Part shown: in pieces, positions 7,444 through 9,143 of the stretch
Layout: each line of letters opens with the position of its first letter
Position numbering within the stretch: position 1 is the stretch's first letter
Assembly: GCA_014804225.1 (NCBI GenBank)
Contig: JAAVAF010000065.1
Coordinates: 9,946 to 19,088 of the forward strand
Direction of reading: 5' to 3'
Source of the DNA: Lachnospiraceae bacterium
Lineage (GTDB): Bacteria; Bacillota; Clostridia; Lachnospirales; Lachnospiraceae
Length of the DNA stretch: 9,143 bases
Program-made: the position numbers and the translations under genes
Notes under the pieces: model-generated
What the model was told of the DNA's origin: nothing
Databases searched by the model: none
Seen by the model: the letters and a program-made list of their open reading frames with translations, nothing else

Positions 7444-7449
7444 CCTCCT
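7444..7449 (-). promoter_or_regulatory. Ribosome binding site selecting a TTG start
   Basis: AGGAGG on the minus strand stands 5 bases before the TTG at 7438. It lies within the longer open frame that continues to 7486, so it argues for initiation at the TTG. The rare start codon could lower output of the first gene relative to the downstream ATG-started genes. Confidence 0.7.
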
Positions 7450-7502
7450 TGTATATAATTAGTCTTTGAGTTACTTTAATTTCCAAAACATAAAACTTAA
7501 TT

Positions 7503-7551
7503 CTTGAAAATACGGTTCAAATCCAGTATATTGAATCTGTAACTTGAAAAT
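7503..7551. promoter_or_regulatory. TTGAA/TTCAA half-site cluster at the head of the mobilization operon
   Basis: CTTGAAAAT is present twice on the plus strand (7503-7511, 7543-7551). Between them TTCAA (7516-7520) and TTGAA (7531-7535) form an inverted pair with a 10-base spacer. On the minus strand that spacer contains TATACT (7530-7525), a possible -10 box for the operon, although no good -35 is seen 17 bp upstream. The arrangement suggests an operator over the operon promoter. Confidence 0.4.
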
Positions 7552-7607
7552 TATTTATTGTAACTGCCACACATAAAGAATACACATTTGCCAAGCTGTT
7601 GAAAACT

Positions 7608-7647
7608 GTTTTGTTGCTAACGCAACAAAACGCAACAAATCAACAAC
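7608..7647. promoter_or_regulatory. Perfect 10-bp-arm palindrome followed by tandem half-sites
   Basis: GTTTTGTTGC (7608-7617) and GCAACAAAAC (7622-7631) form a perfect inverted repeat around TAAC. The right arm is repeated at once as GCAACAAATC (7632-7641, nine of ten bases identical) and then partly as AACAAC. This gives one inverted and two direct copies of GCAAC at 10-bp spacing, one helical turn. It lies between the divergent regulator gene and the mobilization operon. No T-run follows, so an operator is likelier than a terminator. The rest of 7487-7775 is AT-rich with no gene seen. Confidence 0.6.
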
Positions 7648-7775
7648 GAATAATTTATTTTGGCTATTAAAAATCATAATTATTACTTTACAAAATAAAT
7701 GTGTTTATCCAATTTTTTTATGAACTACTTCGACTTAAAACCGCCGGAGTAAGATTGGTCTAAAAAGGAGATACT

Positions 7776-8435
7776 ATGGGGATTTCGTGGGAACAATTTT
7801 TTGATTTGATAATAAAAGCATATGATGTAAATCAAAGTACTATAGCTGATTATTTGAAAAGGGATCGCGCTGCAATTACAAGACTTAAGTACAAAAATCA
7901 GAAAACAATCAGTCTTACAAATACAGAGTTATATAAGGTATTATTTGATATAGAAAACTCTCGTAGTTTAGCATATGGGCATGGTATGAATAACTCAAAG
8001 CTGGCTTTGGAAGTATTAAAAGAGGGTATTAAGAACACTGGTTTAACTGATGCAGTCAAGATGTTGGACGATAGCGATTATAAAAAATTTGTAATGGGAT
8101 TGTTGGGGTTAATTGATAGAAATCAACCGATTACAGGGTCGAAAGAGTTAGAACGTAACATTTTACAAAATGACATGGAATGTGTAGACAACTGTTCTGA
8201 AATTTCTGTCCCACCAGAGTGCAAAATATGCCTTTGTTGTGAAAACTGGAAAGGAAATGAGAGAAATGCTTATGAAAGTATTAATGGTGTGGAAGGGAAA
8301 TGCATAATGTTTGATAAAAATACTTTGTCTTCAGATGGAAGCAACTGTAAAAGATTTAATGCATGTTATGGTCGTGTTTTCAATTATACAAAATTCTCGA
8401 ATACAATAAAAATGTATAATAGTACATTTAGATGA
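7776..8435 (+). CDS. Putative HTH regulator with C-terminal cysteine cluster
   Basis: A 219-residue protein with an AAGGAG site 5 bases before the ATG. Residues about 19-40 (NQSTIADYLKRDRAAITRLK) have the pattern of a phage-repressor-like helix-turn-helix. The middle is helical. The C-terminal part carries Cys149-x2-Cys152, Cys154/155, then Gly174-x-Cys176 and Cys191-x2-Phe194. Such a C-x2-C...G-x-C...C-x2-F pattern is often seen in small phage and element proteins, where it probably binds a metal. It is transcribed divergently from the mobilization operon across a shared region containing the 7608-7647 palindrome. It is therefore the natural candidate to control the operon and itself. I do not recognise a named family; DNA binding is an inference from the N-terminal pattern. 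Confidence 0.75.
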   Translation: MGISWEQFFDLIIKAYDVNQSTIADYLKRDRAAITRLKYKNQKTISLTNTELYKVLFDIENSRSLAYGHGMNNSKLALEVLKEGIKNTGLTDAVKMLDDSDYKKFVMGLLGLIDRNQPITGSKELERNILQNDMECVDNCSEISVPPECKICLCCENWKGNERNAYESINGVEGKCIMFDKNTLSSDGSNCKRFNACYGRVFNYTKFSNTIKMYNSTFR

Positions 8436-8744
8436 ACTGGATTATAGCAGAAAGACATAAAATGTATTCAACATTTATATCACAGTAAAAACGGATTTCA
8501 TAGATGCATAATTATATATTCTTTCCATATATAGAGTTTGGAATGAAAAAAATTTATTTGGTTGAATGAAAGACTGTTGGAAATTGGCTTGCTCTCTAAG
8601 TGGTGATAGTTCTTAAAAGATTTATAAATACTATTATTACACACATAAATAATGGAAACAAAAATGAAGAAAGGATGGTGAATATTATTGGTGGAACAGT
8701 AATAGAACTTGAACCAGAGAGTAGTCAAACAAAGTAAGGCGCAA
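8436..8744. other. AT-rich interval without a supportable gene
   Basis: No reading frame of convincing length or composition is seen on either strand; an open minus-strand frame at 8498-8728 is AT-rich noise with no ribosome binding site. Several very short plus-strand frames end quickly. The stretch probably contains the right end of the element or decayed flanking DNA. Confidence 0.5.
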
Positions 8745-8875
8745 ATGATTATTAAAATGGGACAGAAATTTGGTTTTGATGATTCGGCAATTTTGACTAA
8801 GCTATAGGAAAAGATCGGATGTCTTGTGAAAAAGCCAAAACATATTTAGCAGAGTATGGAAAGCAGTTTGTATAA
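8745..8875 (+). pseudogene. Decayed C-terminal fragment, possibly of an Rpn/PD-(D/E)XK family protein
   Basis: From ATG 8745 the frame reads MIIKMGQKFGFDDSAILTKL and hits TAG at 8805. After EKI the reading resumes one frame over at 8819 with MSCEKAKTYLAEYGKQFV and stops at 8873-8875. Joined, the pieces form one sensible two-helix tail, implying one nonsense change and one frameshift. The tail resembles C-terminal ends of recombination-promoting-nuclease-like (Rpn) proteins in Clostridia, but this is from memory and weak. No N-terminal portion is found upstream. Confidence 0.45.
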
Positions 8876-8898
8876 TATTTTGATATTTACAATCCTTC

Positions 8899-8927
8899 TA
8901 TTATAAAAGATGAATAATTTTATAATA
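8899..8927. repeat. All-AT inverted repeat
   Basis: TATTATAAAA (8899-8908) and TTTTATAATA (8918-8927) are exact complements around a 9-base loop. The stem is entirely A/T and is followed by A rather than T on the plus strand, so it is a poor terminator. Confidence 0.35.
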
Positions 8928-8942
8928 AAAAATCAAATCATA

Positions 8943-8973
8943 CAGGAGTGTTCCGGAAAACGGGATGCTTCTG
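8943..8973 (+). terminator. Fully paired G-U-rich RNA hairpin (terminator or attenuator-like)
   Basis: CAGGAGTGTTCCG (8943-8955) pairs along all 13 positions with CGGGATGCTTCTG (8961-8973) around the loop GAAAA. Four of the pairs are G-U, so the fold exists in plus-strand RNA but not in the opposite strand. That points to selection as RNA. It is followed by CTTTATT, a weak U-tract, and 20 bases later by the ribosome binding site of the short frame at 8996. It may end transcription from the left or act as a leader structure for what follows. Confidence 0.5.
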
Positions 8974-8995
8974 CTTTATTATAAGGAGGAAGACC

Positions 8996-9067
8996 ATGAA
9001 TGATTTAGAAAATAAGGAGTATATTACCAGATCCAGTGACAGGGGGCAGTATGCAAAGACAGCATGA
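8996..9067 (+). CDS. 23-codon reading frame, leader peptide or truncated gene start
   Basis: ATG 8996 to TGA 9065-9067 encodes 23 residues starting MNDLENKEYI. It has an excellent AAGGAGGA site about 6 bases upstream and lies just after the hairpin at 8943-8973. The peptide is not recognised. Either it is a real leader peptide for the gene starting at the window edge, or it is the stranded start of a longer gene lost by deletion. A promoter-like element follows directly, which slightly favours the second view. Confidence 0.4.
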   Translation: MNDLENKEYITRSSDRGQYAKTA

Positions 9068-9069
9068 GA

Positions 9070-9078
9070 TGGTATACT
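9070..9078 (+). promoter_or_regulatory. Extended -10 promoter element for the edge gene
   Basis: TGGTATACT contains TATACT (9073-9078, five of six to consensus) with the TG of an extended -10 one base upstream. No good -35 is seen at the usual distance. Downstream, GTAACAC (9085-9091) and GTGATAC (9106-9112) form an imperfect inverted repeat, six of seven positions, which could be an operator. Confidence 0.4.
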
Positions 9079-9129
9079 AAAGTTGTAACACTACCCCAGA
9101 AATACGTGATACAATAATTCAAAGAAAGT

Positions 9130-9143
9130 GGAGGTATTTTTAT
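9130..9143 (+). promoter_or_regulatory. Ribosome binding site of a gene starting at the window edge
   Basis: GGAGG at 9130-9134 is followed by 7 bases and then AT at the last two positions, consistent with an ATG whose G is the next base outside the window. The gene itself cannot be identified. Confidence 0.5.

Larger units (their letters stand above)
2032..8435. mobile_element. Putative integrative mobilizable element (ends not resolved)
   Basis: The segment carries a large serine recombinase, a MOBQ-type relaxase, a coupling protein, a probable relaxosome accessory protein, two unknown proteins and a divergent regulator, and no chromosomal housekeeping gene. There are no VirB4, VirB6 or other mating-channel genes, so it would need a helper conjugative element. 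The recombinase lies at one extremity, as is usual for elements moved by large serine recombinases. The left edge should be near the hairpin at 2.0 kb. The right edge is after the regulator or somewhere in the decayed region 8.4-8.95 kb. I found no convincing pair of att repeats, so the coordinates given are simply the outermost genes. Confidence 0.6.

Noticed and set aside
7561..7775. Possible replication origin (iterons) suggesting a plasmid.
   Set aside because: No replication initiator gene is present and a recombinase provides integration. The few repeats fit an operator better.
2031..8433. TTTAGAT occurs at 2031-2037 and at 8427-8433, near both presumed ends, as a possible att repeat.
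   Set aside because: Seven AT-rich bases are expected by chance, and the second copy lies inside the regulator's last codons. There is no supporting flanking similarity.
2032..8435. Possible toxin-antitoxin, CRISPR array or phage defence operon in the minus-strand cluster.
   Set aside because: The genes are explained by mobilization and integration functions; no spaced repeats or toxin-like pairs are seen.
8460..8476. AAATGT-ATTCA-ACATTT hairpin just after the regulator gene.
   Set aside because: Six A/T-rich pairs and no T-run; too weak to call a terminator.
8498..8728. Open minus-strand frame of 76 codons.
   Set aside because: No ribosome binding site, no recognisable features, and a composition typical of translated AT-rich non-coding DNA.

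Overview
The window looks like accessory DNA from a Gram-positive, AT-rich, spore-forming member of the Clostridia, probably Lachnospiraceae. The reasons are strong AGGAGG-type ribosome binding sites before nearly every gene, a CotJC/manganese-catalase gene end, and a mobilization module of the style common in gut Clostridia. This placement is by protein resemblance only; no database search was possible.

Layout. Positions 1-339 are the 3' end of a manganese catalase (CotJC-like) gene whose C-terminal tail looks short or replaced. A good sigma-A promoter (347-374) then drives a complete AAA-ATPase-like/PD-(D/E)XK protein gene (420-1994, plus strand). A strong hairpin terminator (1996-2033) separates it from a convergent minus-strand cluster. 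Read from right to left, that cluster is: a VirD4/TraG-type coupling protein (7438-5855, TTG start), a small coiled-coil accessory protein resembling DUF3847 (5725-5399), a MobA/MobL (MOBQ-type) relaxase (5344-4568), an unrecognised 237-residue protein made of two copies of one domain (4487-3774), an unannotated 51-residue protein (3762-3607), and a large serine recombinase (3561-2032). A divergent plus-strand gene (7776-8435) encodes a putative HTH regulator with a C-terminal cysteine cluster. The roughly 290 bp between regulator and operon hold a perfect 10-bp-arm palindrome with extra direct repeats, and a separate TTGAA/TTCAA cluster: a plausible control region.

Taken together, 2.0-8.4 kb reads as a compact integrative mobilizable element. 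The recombinase would integrate and excise it, the relaxase and accessory protein would nick and carry it, and the coupling protein would dock it to a conjugation channel supplied by another element, since no mating-pore genes are present. A candidate origin of transfer lies just upstream of the relaxase gene. The exact ends of the element could not be fixed.

The right flank (8436-9143) is very AT-rich and mostly non-coding. It holds a decayed gene tail (8745-8875), a fully paired RNA hairpin with many G-U pairs (8943-8973), a 23-codon reading frame with an excellent ribosome binding site, and a promoter plus ribosome binding site for a gene starting at the window edge. The least understood components are the two-domain 237-residue protein, the 51-residue protein and the two repeat clusters at 7.5-7.65 kb.
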